Position numbers and translations under genes: made by a program
In this document: positions 8,304-19,756 of the stretch, piece by piece
Layout: each line of letters opens with the position of its first letter
Numbering within the stretch: position 1 is the first letter of the stretch
Assembly: GCF_012395185.1 (NCBI RefSeq)
Contig: NZ_JAAZTU010000002.1
Coordinates: 1-64,000, forward strand
Length of the DNA stretch: 64,000 nt
Source of the DNA: Vibrio aestuarianus
GTDB lineage: Bacteria > Pseudomonadota > Gammaproteobacteria > Enterobacterales > Vibrionaceae
Direction: 5' to 3'
The notes under the pieces: generated by a model
What the model saw: the letters and a program-made list of their open reading frames with translations, nothing else
Told to the model about the DNA's origin: nothing
The model's database searches: none

Positions 8304-9812
8304 ATGGAGTTCAGTGTAAAAAGTGGCAGTCCAGAGAAACAACGTAGCGCATGTATCGTTGTGGGAGTGTTCGAACCACGCCGCCTTTCTCCAGTAGCAG
8401 AGCAGCTTGATAAAATCAGCGATGGCTATATTAGTTCACTACTTCGTCGTGGTGATCTCGAGGGTAAACCAGGCCAGATGCTACTGCTGCATCAAGTACC
8501 AGGTGTTCTTTCTGAGCGCGTTTTACTGGTTGGTTGTGGTAAAGAACGTGAATTAGGCGAACGTCAATACAAAGAAATCATTCAAAAAACTATTAGCACA
8601 CTTAATGAAACGGGTTCAATGGAAGCTGTCTGTTTCCTCACGGAACTGCACGTCAAAGGCCGTGATACTTACTGGAAAGTACGCCAAGCCGTTGAAGCAA
8701 CGAAAGATGGCCTATATACCTTTGACCAATTTAAGAGTGCAAAACCAGAAACTCGTCGTCCACTGCGTAAATTGGTTTTTAATGTACCAACTCGCCGTGA
8801 GCTTAACTTAGGCGAACGTGCCATTTCGCACGGTCTGGCTATCGCTTCTGGTGTGAAAGCATCTAAAGATCTTGGCAATATGCCACCAAATATTGCTAAC
8901 CCAGCCTATCTTGCTTCTCAAGCTCGTCGCTTAGCTGACGATTACGAGACAGTATCAACCAAAATTATTGGTGAAGAAGAGATGGAAAAACTAGGTATGA
9001 GCTCATACCTAGCGGTTGGTCGTGGTTCAAAAAATGAATCGATGATGTCGGTCATTGAGTACAAAGGCAACCCAGACCCAGATGCGAAACCAATCGTATT
9101 GGTGGGTAAAGGTCTAACATTTGATTCAGGCGGCATTTCATTGAAACCAGGCGAAGGCATGGATGAAATGAAGTATGACATGTGTGGCGCGGCTTCTGTC
9201 TTTGGTGCAATGAAAGCACTCGCGAAATTAAACCTACCATTAAATGTTGTGGGTATATTGGCTGGCTGTGAAAATATGCCAGGCAGCAATGCTTACCGCC
9301 CAGGTGATATTCTTACTACTATGTCAGGCCAAACCGTTGAGGTACTCAATACTGATGCCGAAGGTCGCCTAGTGCTTTGTGATGCACTCACTTACGTTGA
9401 GCGTTTTGAACCCGATTGCGTAGTCGACGTAGCAACGCTGACTGGTGCTTGCGTCATCGCTCTAGGTCATCATATCAGTGGTGTCATTTCAAACCACAAC
9501 CCGTTAGCACACGAATTGGTTAACGCTTCAGAACAAGCAAGCGATCGCGCATGGCGTCTACCAATGGCAGACGAATACCATGAACAGCTGAAAAGTCCAT
9601 TTGCCGATATGGCAAATATCGGTGGCCGCCCTGGTGGTACAATTACCGCTGGTTGTTTCTTATCTAAATTTGCTAAGAAATATAATTGGGCGCACTTGGA
9701 CATCGCAGGCACAGCGTGGAAGTCAGGTGCGGCTAAAGGCTCAACGGGTCGCCCGGTCTCATTGCTCGTCCAATTCTTATTGAATCGCAGTGGCCAAGAG
9801 GCTGAGGAATAA
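8304..9812 (+). CDS. pepA: Leucyl aminopeptidase PepA (M17 family)
   Basis: A 502-residue cytosolic metallo-aminopeptidase removing N-terminal residues from peptides. The signature NTDAEGRL is at 349-356, and the two-metal ligands K269, D274, D292, D351 and E353 with catalytic K281 and R355 are all present. In E. coli PepA is also a DNA-binding architectural factor for carAB regulation and Xer recombination; the basic N-terminal domain used for this is of normal length here. AGGAG lies just upstream of the ATG. A possible promoter has TATAAT at 8157-8162 with a poor -35. Confidence 0.96.
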   Translation: MEFSVKSGSPEKQRSACIVVGVFEPRRLSPVAEQLDKISDGYISSLLRRGDLEGKPGQMLLLHQVPGVLSERVLLVGCGKERELGERQYKEIIQKTISTLNETGSMEAVCFLTELHVKGRDTYWKVRQAVEATKDGLYTFDQFKSAKPETRRPLRKLVFNVPTRRELNLGERAISHGLAIASGVKASKDLGNMPPNIANPAYLASQARRLADDYETVSTKIIGEEEMEKLGMSSYLAVGRGSKNESMMSVIEYKGNPDPDAKPIVLVGKGLTFDSGGISLKPGEGMDEMKYDMCGAASVFGAMKALAKLNLPLNVVGILAGCENMPGSNAYRPGDILTTMSGQTVEVLNTDAEGRLVLCDALTYVERFEPDCVVDVATLTGACVIALGHHISGVISNHNPLAHELVNASEQASDRAWRLPMADEYHEQLKSPFADMANIGGRPGGTITAGCFLSKFAKKYNWAHLDIAGTAWKSGAAKGSTGRPVSLLVQFLLNRSGQEAEE

Positions 9813-9825
9813 ACCTCAAAATTTG

Positions 9826-9849
9826 AAAAGGGCCGCAAGGCCCTTTTTT
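9826..9849 (+). terminator. Terminator after pepA
   Basis: The hairpin AAAAGGGCC-GCAA-GGCCC followed by six T forms a textbook intrinsic terminator immediately after pepA and 30 bases before holC. Confidence 0.88.
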
Positions 9850-9880
9850 GTTGATGAGTAACTGATCATTAGGCAATAAA

Positions 9881-10330
9881 ATGCAACGAGCTACTTTTTA
9901 CATTGTGAATGAAAATAGTCCTCAGGCTCAGCTTGAGGGGTTCGAACAATACGTCTTGTTCCTTACTCATCACTTTGCCAAACAAGGCGCTAAAGTGTAT
10001 TTGCATTGCCATGATAAAACTCATGCTGAACAATTTGCAGAACACCTGTGGCAAGTATTACCAGAAAATTTCGTCGCGCATAATCTCGCCGGAGAAGGCC
10101 CTAAATACTCAACCAATATTGAAATTGGCTATCAAGGGGTAAAACCCAATTGGAATCGCCAACTGGTAATAAATGTGGCGGATAATCATACAACCTTTGC
10201 GAACGCCTTTACAGAGGTGGTAGACTTCGTCCCCTGCGAAGAAAAAGCAAAGCAACTGGCTCGCGAAAGGTATAAAATCTACCGACAAGCTGGCTATCAG
10301 CTGCAAACAATCGAGATCCAACATCCATAA
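9881..10330 (+). CDS. holC: DNA polymerase III chi subunit
   Basis: A 149-residue protein of the HolC family (starts MQRATFYIVNENSPQAQLEG; NVADNHTTFANAFTEVVDFVPCEEKAKQLARERYKIYRQAGYQLQ). Chi binds psi and the C-terminal tail of SSB, linking the clamp loader to SSB-coated lagging-strand template. It sits between pepA and valS, the conserved pepA-holC-valS order of gamma-proteobacteria. Confidence 0.93.
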   Translation: MQRATFYIVNENSPQAQLEGFEQYVLFLTHHFAKQGAKVYLHCHDKTHAEQFAEHLWQVLPENFVAHNLAGEGPKYSTNIEIGYQGVKPNWNRQLVINVADNHTTFANAFTEVVDFVPCEEKAKQLARERYKIYRQAGYQLQTIEIQHP

Positions 10331-10424
10331 GTTAAACCTTATAGTTAAGGCGATCTTAAACAAGATTCTTCACTTATAAAGTTTGACTAAGATTAATCAT
10401 TCACAGTACCCATTTAAGAGCACT

Positions 10425-13286
10425 ATGGAAAAGACATATAACCCAACAGCAATCGAACAAGCTCTGTATCAGACTTGGGAAGAGAACGGCTACTTTAAGC
10501 CTCACGGTGACACATCAAAAGAAGCGTACAGCATCATGATCCCGCCACCGAACGTCACTGGTAGCCTTCATATGGGTCACGCATTCCAAGACACCATTAT
10601 GGATACTTTGATCCGCTGTGAGCGTATGAAAGGCAAAAATACCTTATGGCAAGTGGGTACAGACCACGCCGGTATTGCTACTCAAATGGTGGTTGAACGT
10701 AAAATTGCCGCAGAAGAAGGCAAAACCAAGCATGACTACGGTCGTGAGGCGTTCATCGACAAAATCTGGGAATGGAAAGGCGAATCTGGCGGTACTATCA
10801 CCAAACAGCTACGTCGTCTAGGTGCATCTGTAGACTGGGATCGCGAGCGCTTCACAATGGATGAAGGTCTTTCAAATGCGGTTCAAGAAGTCTTCGTTCG
10901 TCTTTACGAAGATGATTTAATTTACCGTGGTAAGCGTCTTGTTAACTGGGATCCAAAATTGCACACTGCGATTTCTGATCTCGAAGTTGAAAACAAAGAT
11001 AAAAAAGGCCACATGTGGCACTTCCGCTACCCATTAGCGGATGGCGTAAAAACAGCCGATGGTAAAGATTACATTGTCGTTGCAACCACACGTCCTGAAA
11101 CCATGCTTGGTGATACTGGCGTAGCGGTAAACCCAGAAGATCCTCGTTATCAAGCACTGATTGGTAAAGAGATCATCCTGCCTATCGTTGATCGTCGCAT
11201 CAAAATTGTCGGTGACGAACATGCTGATATGGAAAAGGGCACGGGTTGTGTGAAGATCACTCCAGCTCACGACTTTAACGACTATGAAGTTGGTAAACGC
11301 CACCAACTACCAATGATCAATATCCTAACTTTTGATGCCAACATCCGTGACGCAGCAGAAGTTTTCACCACCAATGGTGAAGCAAGCGATGCATACAGCA
11401 GCGAGCTCCCAGCCAAGTACCAGGGTATGGAGCGTTTTGCTGCGCGTAAAGCTATCGTTGCTGAATTTGAAGAGCTTGGTCTGCTTGATGAAATTAAAGA
11501 TCACGACCTAACGGTTCCTTATGGCGACCGTGGTGGTGTGGTTATCGAACCAATGCTAACCGACCAATGGTATGTGCGCACAGCACCACTAGCGGAAGTC
11601 GCAACCAAAGCTGTTGAAGATGGTGAAATCCAATTCGTACCAAAACAGTACGAAAACATGTACTTCTCTTGGATGCGTGATGTTCAAGACTGGTGTATCT
11701 CTCGTCAACTTTGGTGGGGTCACCGCATTCCTGCATGGTACGACAACAATGGTAATGTGTATGTTGGCCGTACTGAAGAAGAAGTTCGCGCTAAACACAA
11801 CCTTGCCCCAGTGATTGTACTAAACCAAGACAATGACGTACTCGATACGTGGTTCTCGTCAGCACTTTGGACATTTGGTACCCAAGGTTGGCCAGAAAAT
11901 ACTGACGCATTAAAAACATTCCACCCATCAGACGTCCTTGTTACTGGTTTCGACATCATCTTCTTCTGGGTTGCTCGCATGATCATGATGACCATGCACT
12001 TCTGTAAAGATGAGAACGGCAAACCACAAGTTCCATTCAAAACTGTTTACGTCACCGGCCTTATCCGTGATGAAAACGGTGACAAAATGTCGAAATCAAA
12101 AGGTAATGTGCTTGATCCTATCGATATGATCGATGGTATTGACCTTGAATCTTTGGTTGAAAAACGTTGTGGCAACATGATGCAGCCTCAGCTCGCCGCT
12201 AAGATCGAGAAAAACACACGTAAGACCTTTGAAGACGGCATCGAAGCTTATGGTACTGATGCACTACGCTTTACCTTGGCTGCCATGGCTTCAACTGGCC
12301 GTGATATCAACTGGGACATGAAACGCCTAGAAGGTTATCGCAACTTCTGTAACAAGTTATGGAATGCAAGCCGTTACGTGTTGATGAATACCGAAGAGCA
12401 AGACTGTGGCTTTGCTGCAGGTAGCGAACTTGAGTACTCACTAGCAGACAAATGGATTGAATCGCAATTTGAACTGGCAGCAAAAGAGTTCAATAACCAT
12501 ATCAACAACTTCCGTTTGGATATGGCAGCGAATACAATTTACGAATTCATCTGGAACCAATTCTGTGACTGGTACTTAGAACTGACTAAACCAGTACTGT
12601 GGAAAGGCACCGAAGCGCAGCAACGTGCTACACGTCGTACCCTTATTACGGTTTTAGAGAAAACGTTGCGTTTAGCTCATCCGGTGATTCCGTACATTAC
12701 AGAGACTATCTGGCAAAGCGTGAAACCAATGGTTGATGGTGTGGAAGGCGATACTATTATGCTGCAAGCATTGCCTCAGTATGATGAAGCTAACTTCAAC
12801 CAAGAAGCACTTGATGATATCGAGTGGGTGAAAGCGTTTATTACCAGTATTCGTAACCTGCGTGCGGAATACGACATCAACCCAGGTAAGCCTCTAAACG
12901 TGATGCTAAAAGCAGCAAGCGAGCAAGAAGCGGCACGCTTACAAGCTAACAAAGCGGTTCTATTGTCACTGGCTAAGCTAGAAGCATTGCGTGTTCTAGA
13001 AAACGGTGAAGAAACGCCAGCTTGTGCAACCGCGCTAGTCGGTAAATCTGAACTGATGATCCCGATGGCTGGCTTGATTGACAAAGATGCTGAGCTTGAT
13101 CGTCTTGCAAAAGAGATCGCCAAAACTCAAGGTGAGATCAAACGCATCGAAGGCAAACTTGGCAACCAAGGCTTTGTCGCTAAAGCACCAGAAGCTGTCG
13201 TTGCAGCTGAGCGTGGTAAGCTTGACGGCTATAAAGAGACACTGATTAAACTGGAAGAGCAAAAAGCAACCATTGCAGCCCTATAA
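10425..13286 (+). CDS. valS: Valyl-tRNA synthetase
   Basis: A 953-residue class Ia synthetase charging tRNA-Val. The HIGH-type motif is in [15 protein letters not shown], the KMSKS loop in [10 protein letters not shown], and the CP1 editing domain that removes mischarged Thr occupies roughly 190-400. The C-terminal coiled-coil arm is present ([20 protein letters not shown]). The ATG at 10425 is chosen over an upstream TTG at 10383 because it is preceded by AAGAG and gives the family start MEKTYNP. No T-box leader is seen, as expected in this phylum. Confidence 0.97.
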   Translation: MEKTYNPTAIEQALYQTWEENGYFKPHGDTSKEAYSIMIPPPNVTGSLHMGHAFQDTIMDTLIRCERMKGKNTLWQVGTDHAGIATQMVVERKIAAEEGKTKHDYGREAFIDKIWEWKGESGGTITKQLRRLGASVDWDRERFTMDEGLSNAVQEVFVRLYEDDLIYRGKRLVNWDPKLHTAISDLEVENKDKKGHMWHFRYPLADGVKTADGKDYIVVATTRPETMLGDTGVAVNPEDPRYQALIGKEIILPIVDRRIKIVGDEHADMEKGTGCVKITPAHDFNDYEVGKRHQLPMINILTFDANIRDAAEVFTTNGEASDAYSSELPAKYQGMERFAARKAIVAEFEELGLLDEIKDHDLTVPYGDRGGVVIEPMLTDQWYVRTAPLAEVATKAVEDGEIQFVPKQYENMYFSWMRDVQDWCISRQLWWGHRIPAWYDNNGNVYVGRTEEEVRAKHNLAPVIVLNQDNDVLDTWFSSALWTFGTQGWPENTDALKTFHPSDVLVTGFDIIFFWVARMIMMTMHFCKDENGKPQVPFKTVYVTGLIRDENGDKMSKSKGNVLDPIDMIDGIDLESLVEKRCGNMMQPQLAAKIEKNTRKTFEDGIEAYGTDALRFTLAAMASTGRDINWDMKRLEGYRNFCNKLWNASRYVLMNTEEQDCGFAAGSELEYSLADKWIESQFELAAKEFNNHINNFRLDMAANTIYEFIWNQFCDWYLELTKPVLWKGTEAQQRATRRTLITVLEKTLRLAHPVIPYITETIWQSVKPMVDGVEGDTIMLQALPQYDEANFNQEALDDIEWVKAFITSIRNLRAEYDINPGKPLNVMLKAASEQEAARLQANKAVLLSLAKLEALRVLENGEETPACATALVGKSELMIPMAGLIDKDAELDRLAKEIAKTQGEIKRIEGKLGNQGFVAKAPEAVVAAERGKLDGYKETLIKLEEQKATIAAL

Positions 13287-13314
13287 ATAGCAGGCTCACT
13301 AACCACTAAAACGC

Positions 13315-13346
13315 AAAAGGTCGGTATAAAAATACCGACCTTTTTT
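13315..13346 (+). terminator. Terminator after valS
   Basis: The hairpin AAGGTCGGTAT-AAAA-ATACCGACC is followed by six T, about 30 bases beyond the valS stop. The A-run on its left means it may also serve the convergent dehydrogenase gene. Confidence 0.9.
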
Positions 13347-13362
13347 ATGGCGCTAATACCAA

Positions 13363-14325
13363 TCACACCACTCGATTCAGTTTCTCTCCACGCTCAAACG
13401 CAGCAATGTTATCCATTAAGATATTAGCCAACTGTTGAATAGCTGAATCACTGCCCCACGCAACGTGCGGTGTTAATAATAGATTCGGTAGTTCCAAATT
13501 AGCTAGTAGTGGATTGCTTTTATTTGCGGGCTCACGACTGAATACATCCACCCCTGCTCCAGCGATCTGCCCTGTTTTAAGCGCCATAACCAACGCGCTT
13601 TCGTCCACTAAGCCACCACGGCCAGCGTTAATCAACAATGCGTTAGGTTTCATCATCGCCAGCTCTTGTTCACCAATCAGGTTAAGGGTTTGATCGGTCA
13701 GTGGGCAATGCAAGCTCACAACATCCGCCTCAGCCAGCATTTGCTCGAAGGGCATAAAACCTTGTCGGCATAATTCAGCACCTTTTCGTTCAGCAAATAT
13801 CACCTGCATACCAATCGCTCGTGCCAACGTCGCTGTCGCCTGTCCAAGCGCACCACTGCCGACCACACCAAGTGTTGAACCTGCGACATCCCCTATCGGG
13901 TGAGTAAAAAAGCAAAATTGTTTATTACGCTGCCATTCTCCATTGGCAATATCTTGATGGTAGGCAAACAGGTTGCGTCTTAACGCATAAATCATTGCAA
14001 TAACATGCTCTGGCACTGAACGGGTCGCATAACCCTGAACATTAGCCAGCGCTATTCCCGCTTCACGGCAATATTCAACATCAACGTTATTCACCCCAGT
14101 TGCAGAGACTGCAATGAGGCGCAATTTAGGGCACTGACAAAGTAAGGATTTATCGAGTATCACTTTATTGGTGATCACGATATCGGCTTGTGACAAGCGT
14201 TCTAGCACTTGCTCGGTAGAGGTAAAGTCGAACTCAAGCCATTGGTGGGCAAAAGGCAGCGTTGGCAAGTGAATCTGCGCAGGAATTGTCGCTCTATCGA
14301 GAAACACAACAGTGGGTAATGACAT
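13363..14325 (-). CDS. D-2-hydroxyacid dehydrogenase family protein
   Basis: A 320-residue NAD(P)-dependent oxidoreductase of the D-isomer 2-hydroxyacid dehydrogenase family. The nucleotide-binding motif GVVGSGALGQATA is at about 155, and the catalytic Arg (INAGRGGLVDE), Glu and His (LLTPHVAWGS) are all visible. It resembles glycerate/hydroxypyruvate reductases (HprA-like), but substrate cannot be fixed from sequence. It lies 29 bases downstream of rluA on the same strand and is probably co-transcribed with it. Confidence 0.88.
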   Translation of the reverse strand: MSLPTVVFLDRATIPAQIHLPTLPFAHQWLEFDFTSTEQVLERLSQADIVITNKVILDKSLLCQCPKLRLIAVSATGVNNVDVEYCREAGIALANVQGYATRSVPEHVIAMIYALRRNLFAYHQDIANGEWQRNKQFCFFTHPIGDVAGSTLGVVGSGALGQATATLARAIGMQVIFAERKGAELCRQGFMPFEQMLAEADVVSLHCPLTDQTLNLIGEQELAMMKPNALLINAGRGGLVDESALVMALKTGQIAGAGVDVFSREPANKSNPLLANLELPNLLLTPHVAWGSDSAIQQLANILMDNIAAFERGEKLNRVV

Positions 14326-14354
14326 ATCAGCTCCTTGTCGCTACCCACAGCAAA

Positions 14355-15092
14355 TTATGGTCGAGGCAGCGTTTTATAATCAGGTAATTTTCGCTCAGGA
14401 TCAAAGTGTTGCAAAATTTGCTCTTGTGCATCGGGATAAAAATCACAGCCGACAAAAATGTTGCGTAGCCAATAACTCTTAGGATGATAAAAACTCAGCT
14501 CCGCGGCATGCAATTCTAAACGATCAGAAAATGCTTTTGCCTCTTCTGTTGCATAAAATTCATCACCCACGATTGGATGACCTAATGCTTGCATATGAAC
14601 ACGCAATTGATGTGAACGTCCAGTAACAGGAAGAAGGCGTACAATTGTCGTCTTTTCTTCCCTTTTCGCTACTTGATATAAGGTTTTCGATGGTTTTCCA
14701 TCCTCAAAGCATACTTTCTGTTTAGGACGATTTGGCCAATCGCAAATCAAAGGTAATTCGATCACACCTTCATCAAGTTCGACATTTCCCCACACTCGTG
14801 CGTAATAGATCTTATGCGTTAAGCGATACTGAAATTGTTTTTTTAATGCGCCTTCGGCGTACTTATTTTTTGCCAGTAACATCAGACCTGATGTCGACAT
14901 ATCTAAACGATGCACGACTTGTATATCCGGATATTGTTCAGCCAAGCGACTCCACATACTGTCGTGATGTTCTGGCAATCGACCGGGAACCGAAAGTAGC
15001 CCAGAAGGCTTATTCACCGCTAGGATATGATCATCTTCATAGACGATATCGATCCAAGGATCGGTCGGTGGTGTGTATTCAAGCATCGCCAT
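14355..15092 (-). CDS. rluA: Dual-specificity 23S rRNA/tRNA pseudouridine synthase RluA
   Basis: A 245-residue RluA-family enzyme. The catalytic aspartate is D64 in HRLDMSTSG, at the same number as in E. coli RluA. Other matches are VNKPSGLLSVPGR at 26-38, LICDWPNRPKQKVC and GRSHQLRVHM. RluA makes pseudouridine at 23S position 746 and at position 32 of several tRNAs. In E. coli rluA follows rapA directly; here a transporter gene on the opposite strand lies between them. Confidence 0.93.
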   Translation of the reverse strand: MAMLEYTPPTDPWIDIVYEDDHILAVNKPSGLLSVPGRLPEHHDSMWSRLAEQYPDIQVVHRLDMSTSGLMLLAKNKYAEGALKKQFQYRLTHKIYYARVWGNVELDEGVIELPLICDWPNRPKQKVCFEDGKPSKTLYQVAKREEKTTIVRLLPVTGRSHQLRVHMQALGHPIVGDEFYATEEAKAFSDRLELHAAELSFYHPKSYWLRNIFVGCDFYPDAQEQILQHFDPERKLPDYKTLPRP

Positions 15093-15335
15093 AAGAGGTC
15101 TCCAAAAAAAATCGGCGCATTATATAACGAAACTGACTCAAGATGCTTGTATCAATCCCCCTCGCTAAAAATCGGTCAAGGTAGAAATGAGCCATAGGGT
15201 GTAATTATAAATTGACAGATTAAATCAGTGTGATATTGAATGTGTATCTTGACATTAAACGCAAGACAAAAGTCGAAAATAATAAATCATAATCGACAGA
15301 TCAATGAAAAACACAACATTACTCAAGGAACAAGA

Positions 15336-16607
15336 ATGGAAAACGCCGTCCCTTATCAAGCAGTTAAAAGTTTGACCTTACCGCAATTGCTCCGCTCTCT
15401 CGGCCCCGGAATTATGATGGCAGCGGCCGCTGTTGGCGGTTCACACCTTGTCGCTTCAACCAAAGCTGGCGCAATTTACGGTTGGCAATTAGCCATTATG
15501 ATCCTGCTTGTTAATCTCTTGAAATATCCTTTTTTCCGAGCAGGTATCCAGTACACAATGGGCACAGGTCAAAGCCTAGTACAAGGATATGCAAAACTAG
15601 GGCGCGCTTATCTGTGGGTATTTATGGTACTCAGCGTTGTCTCAGCCATCATCAACACCGCTGCTTTATTGCTGTTTAGTGCCAGTTTACTTGCCTACTT
15701 TGTACCGTTTGAGCTGAGTACTGTCATTTTATCTACCGTGGTGCTAGTCACTTGTTTGGTCATTCTCTTTGCTGGCCATTTCCGGGCGCTTGATTCACTG
15801 TCAAAAGTTATCATGGCAGTATTGACCATTGCCACCTTACTTGCTGTTGTTATTGCAGCCGTTAACCCAGCGCAAGTTGTGGTCGAAACAACCTCACCTT
15901 CTCCTTGGACCTTAGCGGCGATTGGCTTTTTGGTGGTCACTATGGGTTGGATGCCTGCGCCAATTGAAATTTCAAGTATCACGTCAGTTTGGCTCAAACG
16001 TCAGTGTCGTGAGCAACAAGTCACGCCGCAATCAGCGCTATTTGATTTCAATGTCGGCTACATCGGTACCGCTATTTTGGCCATTGTTTTTTTAGCATTA
16101 GGGGCTTTGGTTCTACACGGTACTGGTGTAGAACTCTCACAGTCAGGCGTCGGTTTCTCTCATCAATTAGTCGGGCTCTATGCCTCAACGATCGGAGAGT
16201 GGGCGCGCTATCTGATTGCCGTGATCGCTTTCTTCTGTATTTTTGGCAGTACGATTACGGTAATTGATGGTTATTCGCGTGTGATTGCTGAAGCTCAGCG
16301 TTTACTGCAAAACCAGCAAACGGAGAGCCCACGTCACTATCAAGTGTGGGTTATCATTGTCTCTGCATTGGCGTTGGGAATTATTGCATTTTGGGCATCA
16401 GCATTAATGCCAATGCTAAATTTTGCGATGATCATGGCCTTCATGACCACACCGATATTTGCGCTATTGAACTACATTCTAGTCACTAAAACACCACTAC
16501 CCGCCGCGCTCGCCGTTGGTAAAAAGCTCAAATGGTTATCGATTGTAGGTTTGATCTATCTATTTGGTTTTCTGGCCGTCTTTATTTGGTGGAAATGGTT
16601 AATGTAA
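15336..16607 (+). CDS. Atypical Nramp-family divalent metal transporter-like protein
   Basis: About 423 residues with 11 hydrophobic helices, related to Nramp carriers. The first helix reads LGPGIMMAAAAVGGSHLV where classical Nramp proteins have the metal-binding DPGN, and helix 6 reads MGWMPAPIEISS instead of MPHN. It therefore belongs to a divergent branch whose substrate may not be Mn/Fe. The ATG at 15336 has AAGGA at the right distance; the frame continues upstream to a weaker start at 15240. It lies between rluA and rapA, which are usually neighbours, so it is probably a later arrival. No Fur-, MntR- or Mur-type box was recognised upstream. Confidence 0.82.
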   Translation: MENAVPYQAVKSLTLPQLLRSLGPGIMMAAAAVGGSHLVASTKAGAIYGWQLAIMILLVNLLKYPFFRAGIQYTMGTGQSLVQGYAKLGRAYLWVFMVLSVVSAIINTAALLLFSASLLAYFVPFELSTVILSTVVLVTCLVILFAGHFRALDSLSKVIMAVLTIATLLAVVIAAVNPAQVVVETTSPSPWTLAAIGFLVVTMGWMPAPIEISSITSVWLKRQCREQQVTPQSALFDFNVGYIGTAILAIVFLALGALVLHGTGVELSQSGVGFSHQLVGLYASTIGEWARYLIAVIAFFCIFGSTITVIDGYSRVIAEAQRLLQNQQTESPRHYQVWVIIVSALALGIIAFWASALMPMLNFAMIMAFMTTPIFALLNYILVTKTPLPAALAVGKKLKWLSIVGLIYLFGFLAVFIWWKWLM

Positions 16608-16623
16608 CCGGCGAGATAAAATA

Positions 16624-16785
16624 ATACCAATCACAGTAAATAAGTGATCAGAAATAGCGCAGGAAAAAGGCTTGAGAACAAGGCAGGATTTTTCGATGAG
16701 TAGTTATTCTACAATCAAAAATTCTAACGCAGTTATCGAGCATTTTAACCAGCTAGGATGAACAGTTATTTACTACGATTGGTAT
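16624..16785. repeat. 162-bp MITE-like interspersed repeat, copy 1
   Basis: A 162-bp element bounded by ATACCAATC and GATTGGTAT. Its terminal 20 bases form an inverted repeat with 18 of 20 matches. It is identical to 49251-49412 except for two positions (G here, A in copy 2, both times). The interior is also self-complementary around GTAG-TTATT-CTAC, so the whole unit can fold as one long imperfect hairpin. It has no coding capacity and lies in the 3' untranslated region of the Nramp-like gene. Confidence 0.92.
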
Positions 16786-16800
16786 AAACCCCAAGAAAAA

Positions 16801-16829
16801 ACAAAGGCCTTATAAATAAGGCCTTTGTT
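16801..16829. terminator. Bidirectional terminator between the Nramp-like gene and rapA
   Basis: The hairpin CAAAGGCCTTA-TAAA-TAAGGCCTTTG has A-rich sequence on the left and T-rich sequence on the right. It separates two convergent genes. Confidence 0.88.
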
Positions 16830-16846
16830 ATATCGAACAAACTCAA

Positions 16847-19756
16847 TCAATTGTGCGCGACCACTATCAAACGTAAGGAATCAAGCTGGAACTGAGCTTT
16901 GCTAATATAGCCTGTCAATTCTTTGATTTGCTCTTCAATCGCTTCGATTTCTTCATCACGAATATTCGGGTTCACCGCTTTCAATGCTAACAAACGCTCA
17001 AGTTCTGCGTTCAAATTGGCCTGCATCTCTTGCTGAGCTTGCTCACGGATAGTTTCAACACGAGCAACTACTTGGCTTTCACTGGCGGCAATTAAGTTAT
17101 GGACATCGTTTTGAACTGAAGTCACCAACTTGCTCGCTAAATGACGATTAACTGGACTTAGCTGACGGTTAAAGCTTTCAAATTCAACCTGAGCAGAGAG
17201 ATCATTACCGCGAGCATCCATCATCAAACGGATTGGCGTTTGTGGAAGGAATTGACTAATACCACTGCGTTTTGGTGCTTGTGCGTCCACAACGTAAACC
17301 AATTCCAGCAAAATAGTACCAACTGGTAGCGCCTTGTTTTTCAGAAGCGAAACCGCCGAAGTCCCCACCCCCTCACTCATTAGAAGATCAATTCCTCCTT
17401 GAATCATTGGGTGCTCCCAACTGATGAAGTTCATGTCTTCACGAGAAAGTGCAGTATCACGATCAAAAGTAATCGTAGCGCCTTCATACGGCAAACCTGG
17501 GTAGCTTGGTACCATCATATGTTCCGATGGCGTCACGACCAGTGCATTTTCACCGCGATCATCTTGGTTTAAACCAATCGCATCAAATAAACTCAATGCA
17601 AAGGTCACTAAATTAGTATCACCATCAGTTGAGGCGATATCAACAACGATCTTTTGTGCTTTTTCACCACCGTTGGAATGCATCTCTAGTAAACGGTCAC
17701 GGCCTTGTTCGAGTTGTGTTTTTAAGGTTTTATTTAACTTAGCTGACTCATCAATGATCTCATCCAATTGTTCAGTATTACCTGATGCAAGCATTTCAAT
17801 TAGAGTCGTTGCGTATTTATCGTAAACAGCACGCCCGGTCGGACAAGTTTCAGCAAAGGCATTTAAACCCTCATCAAACCAGCGAGCTAAAATTGCTTGT
17901 GAAGTCCCTTTTAGGTAAGGCACATGTATATCGATATCGCGCTGTTGACCAATACGATCTAAACGACCAATACGCTGTTCAAGCAGATCAGGGTTAAATG
18001 GTAAATCAAACATCACCAATTGGTTAGCAAACTGGAAGTTACGACCTTCAGAGCCAATTTCACTACAGATCAAAACCTGCGCTCCGCCCTCTTCTTGAGC
18101 AAAATAGGCTGCGGCTTTATCACGCTCTAGAATCGACATCCCTTCGTGGAAGACAGTGGCACGAATACCTTCACGCTCACGCAATGCTTGCTCCAATTGC
18201 AAAGCCGTACTAGCACGTGAGGCAATAACTAAGATTTTTTCGCTGCGTTTTTCTTTAACTTTTTCGATCAGCCAATTCACGCGTGAATCAAACTGCCACC
18301 AGCTTGCATCGTCACCTTCAAACTCTTGGAAGATCTCTTCTGGATAGAGCATTTTCATCGCACGAGCTTCCGCGCTGAGTTTGCCGCCGATCATGCCAGC
18401 AACACGCATTGATGTCGTATATTGCGTTGGAATTTCCATTGGCATCAAGTGTACATTACGCACCGGAAAACCTTTAATGGCAGCGCGTGTATTTCTAAAT
18501 AGCACACGACCCGTACCATGACGATCCATCAAGTTATCGATTAGCTCTTGGCGGGCTGCCGCTTTGCTATCTTCGTCTGAATTGCTTTCAATAATGCGGA
18601 ACAGTGGTTCAACATCCTGCTCTGAAAGTAGCTCTGTAATTTGGTTTTTTGCCTCATTTTGCAGCTTTTCGCCAGAAAACAGTGCGGTCACAGAATCGGC
18701 GACTGGAGCATATTGCTCTTCTTCTTTGACAAAAGCCTCGTAGTCATAGAAACGATCAGGATCAAGCAAGCGTAGGCGTGCAAAGTGGCTTTCACGGCCA
18801 AGCTGCTCTGGCGTTGCAGTCAACAGCAATACGGCTGGCGTATTTTGTGCAAGCCCTTCCACGATTTGGTAAGCACGACTTGGCTTATCTTGGCTCCACT
18901 CTAGGTGATGAGCTTCATCGACCACCAGTAGATCCCACTCCGCATCCATCGCTTGCTCAAAGCGTTGACGACTCTTGCGTAGAAAATCAAGCGAACACAA
19001 CACATATTGTTGAGTATCAAATGGGTTGTGCGCTTCAGCGAAGGCTTCAACACAACGCTCTTCATCAAAAATGGAGAAATGAAGGTTAAAACGGCGCATC
19101 ATCTCCACTAACCATTGATGCTGTAATGTTTCAGGTACCACAATCAAAATGCGTTCAGCGCGACCAGACAATACCTGTTGGTGGATGATCATACCCGCTT
19201 CAATCGTTTTACCTAAGCCCACTTCATCGGCCAATAAAACACGAGGGGCGTGACGACGACCCACTTCGTGCGCAATGTACAGCTGATGCGGAATCAAACC
19301 AGCGCGCATCCCACACAAACCACGCATTGGGCTCTTGTGCTGCTGGTATTGGTTCGTCAAAGCGCGGTAGCGCAATACAAAGTTATCCATGCGGTCTATT
19401 TGGCCTGCGAACAACTTGTCTTGTGGTTTATTGAAACGAATTTGATGGCTTAAGAAAATTTCGCGCAGCGCAACACCGCTTTCGCCCGTGTCTTCACGCG
19501 TACCAAGGTAAGTCAGCAAGCCTTGATCTTCGACCACTTGCTCAACCTTGAGTGACCAACCTTCCTGGCTTTCAACCACATCACCAGAATTAAACGTCAC
19601 TCGGGTTACCGGGGCATCACTGCGTGCGTACACGCGGTTTTCCTCTGATGCTGCAAACATCAAAGTGACGGTTCTTGCGTCTAATGCAACAACTGTACCT
19701 AAACCAAGATCACTTTCTGTATCGCTTATCCAGCGTTGCCCCAAAGCAAAAGTCAT
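16847..19756 (-). CDS. rapA: RNA polymerase-associated ATPase RapA (HepA)
   Basis: A 969-residue Swi2/Snf2-family protein that binds core RNA polymerase and promotes its recycling after termination. N-terminal Tudor-like repeats (residues 1-110) precede the helicase core: Walker A in [19 protein letters not shown] in [10 protein letters not shown], and motifs V/VI in [14 protein letters not shown] and [12 protein letters not shown] segments. Length matches E. coli RapA (968). The start is supported by homology ([20 protein letters not shown]). A TATAAT on the minus strand lies about 30 bases upstream of the start but without a good -35. Confidence 0.96.
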   Translation of the reverse strand: MTFALGQRWISDTESDLGLGTVVALDARTVTLMFAASEENRVYARSDAPVTRVTFNSGDVVESQEGWSLKVEQVVEDQGLLTYLGTREDTGESGVALREIFLSHQIRFNKPQDKLFAGQIDRMDNFVLRYRALTNQYQQHKSPMRGLCGMRAGLIPHQLYIAHEVGRRHAPRVLLADEVGLGKTIEAGMIIHQQVLSGRAERILIVVPETLQHQWLVEMMRRFNLHFSIFDEERCVEAFAEAHNPFDTQQYVLCSLDFLRKSRQRFEQAMDAEWDLLVVDEAHHLEWSQDKPSRAYQIVEGLAQNTPAVLLLTATPEQLGRESHFARLRLLDPDRFYDYEAFVKEEEQYAPVADSVTALFSGEKLQNEAKNQITELLSEQDVEPLFRIIESNSDEDSKAAARQELIDNLMDRHGTGRVLFRNTRAAIKGFPVRNVHLMPMEIPTQYTTSMRVAGMIGGKLSAEARAMKMLYPEEIFQEFEGDDASWWQFDSRVNWLIEKVKEKRSEKILVIASRASTALQLEQALREREGIRATVFHEGMSILERDKAAAYFAQEEGGAQVLICSEIGSEGRNFQFANQLVMFDLPFNPDLLEQRIGRLDRIGQQRDIDIHVPYLKGTSQAILARWFDEGLNAFAETCPTGRAVYDKYATTLIEMLASGNTEQLDEIIDESAKLNKTLKTQLEQGRDRLLEMHSNGGEKAQKIVVDIASTDGDTNLVTFALSLFDAIGLNQDDRGENALVVTPSEHMMVPSYPGLPYEGATITFDRDTALSREDMNFISWEHPMIQGGIDLLMSEGVGTSAVSLLKNKALPVGTILLELVYVVDAQAPKRSGISQFLPQTPIRLMMDARGNDLSAQVEFESFNRQLSPVNRHLASKLVTSVQNDVHNLIAASESQVVARVETIREQAQQEMQANLNAELERLLALKAVNPNIRDEEIEAIEEQIKELTGYISKAQFQLDSLRLIVVAHN

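Noticed and set aside
10331..10424. T-box or attenuator before valS
   Set aside because: No T-box motif, leader peptide or terminator was found.
13352..13367. ATACCAATCACA, identical to the start of the 162-bp repeat
   Set aside because: Only 12 bases match and they overlap the end of the dehydrogenase gene; no inner or right-end sequence follows.
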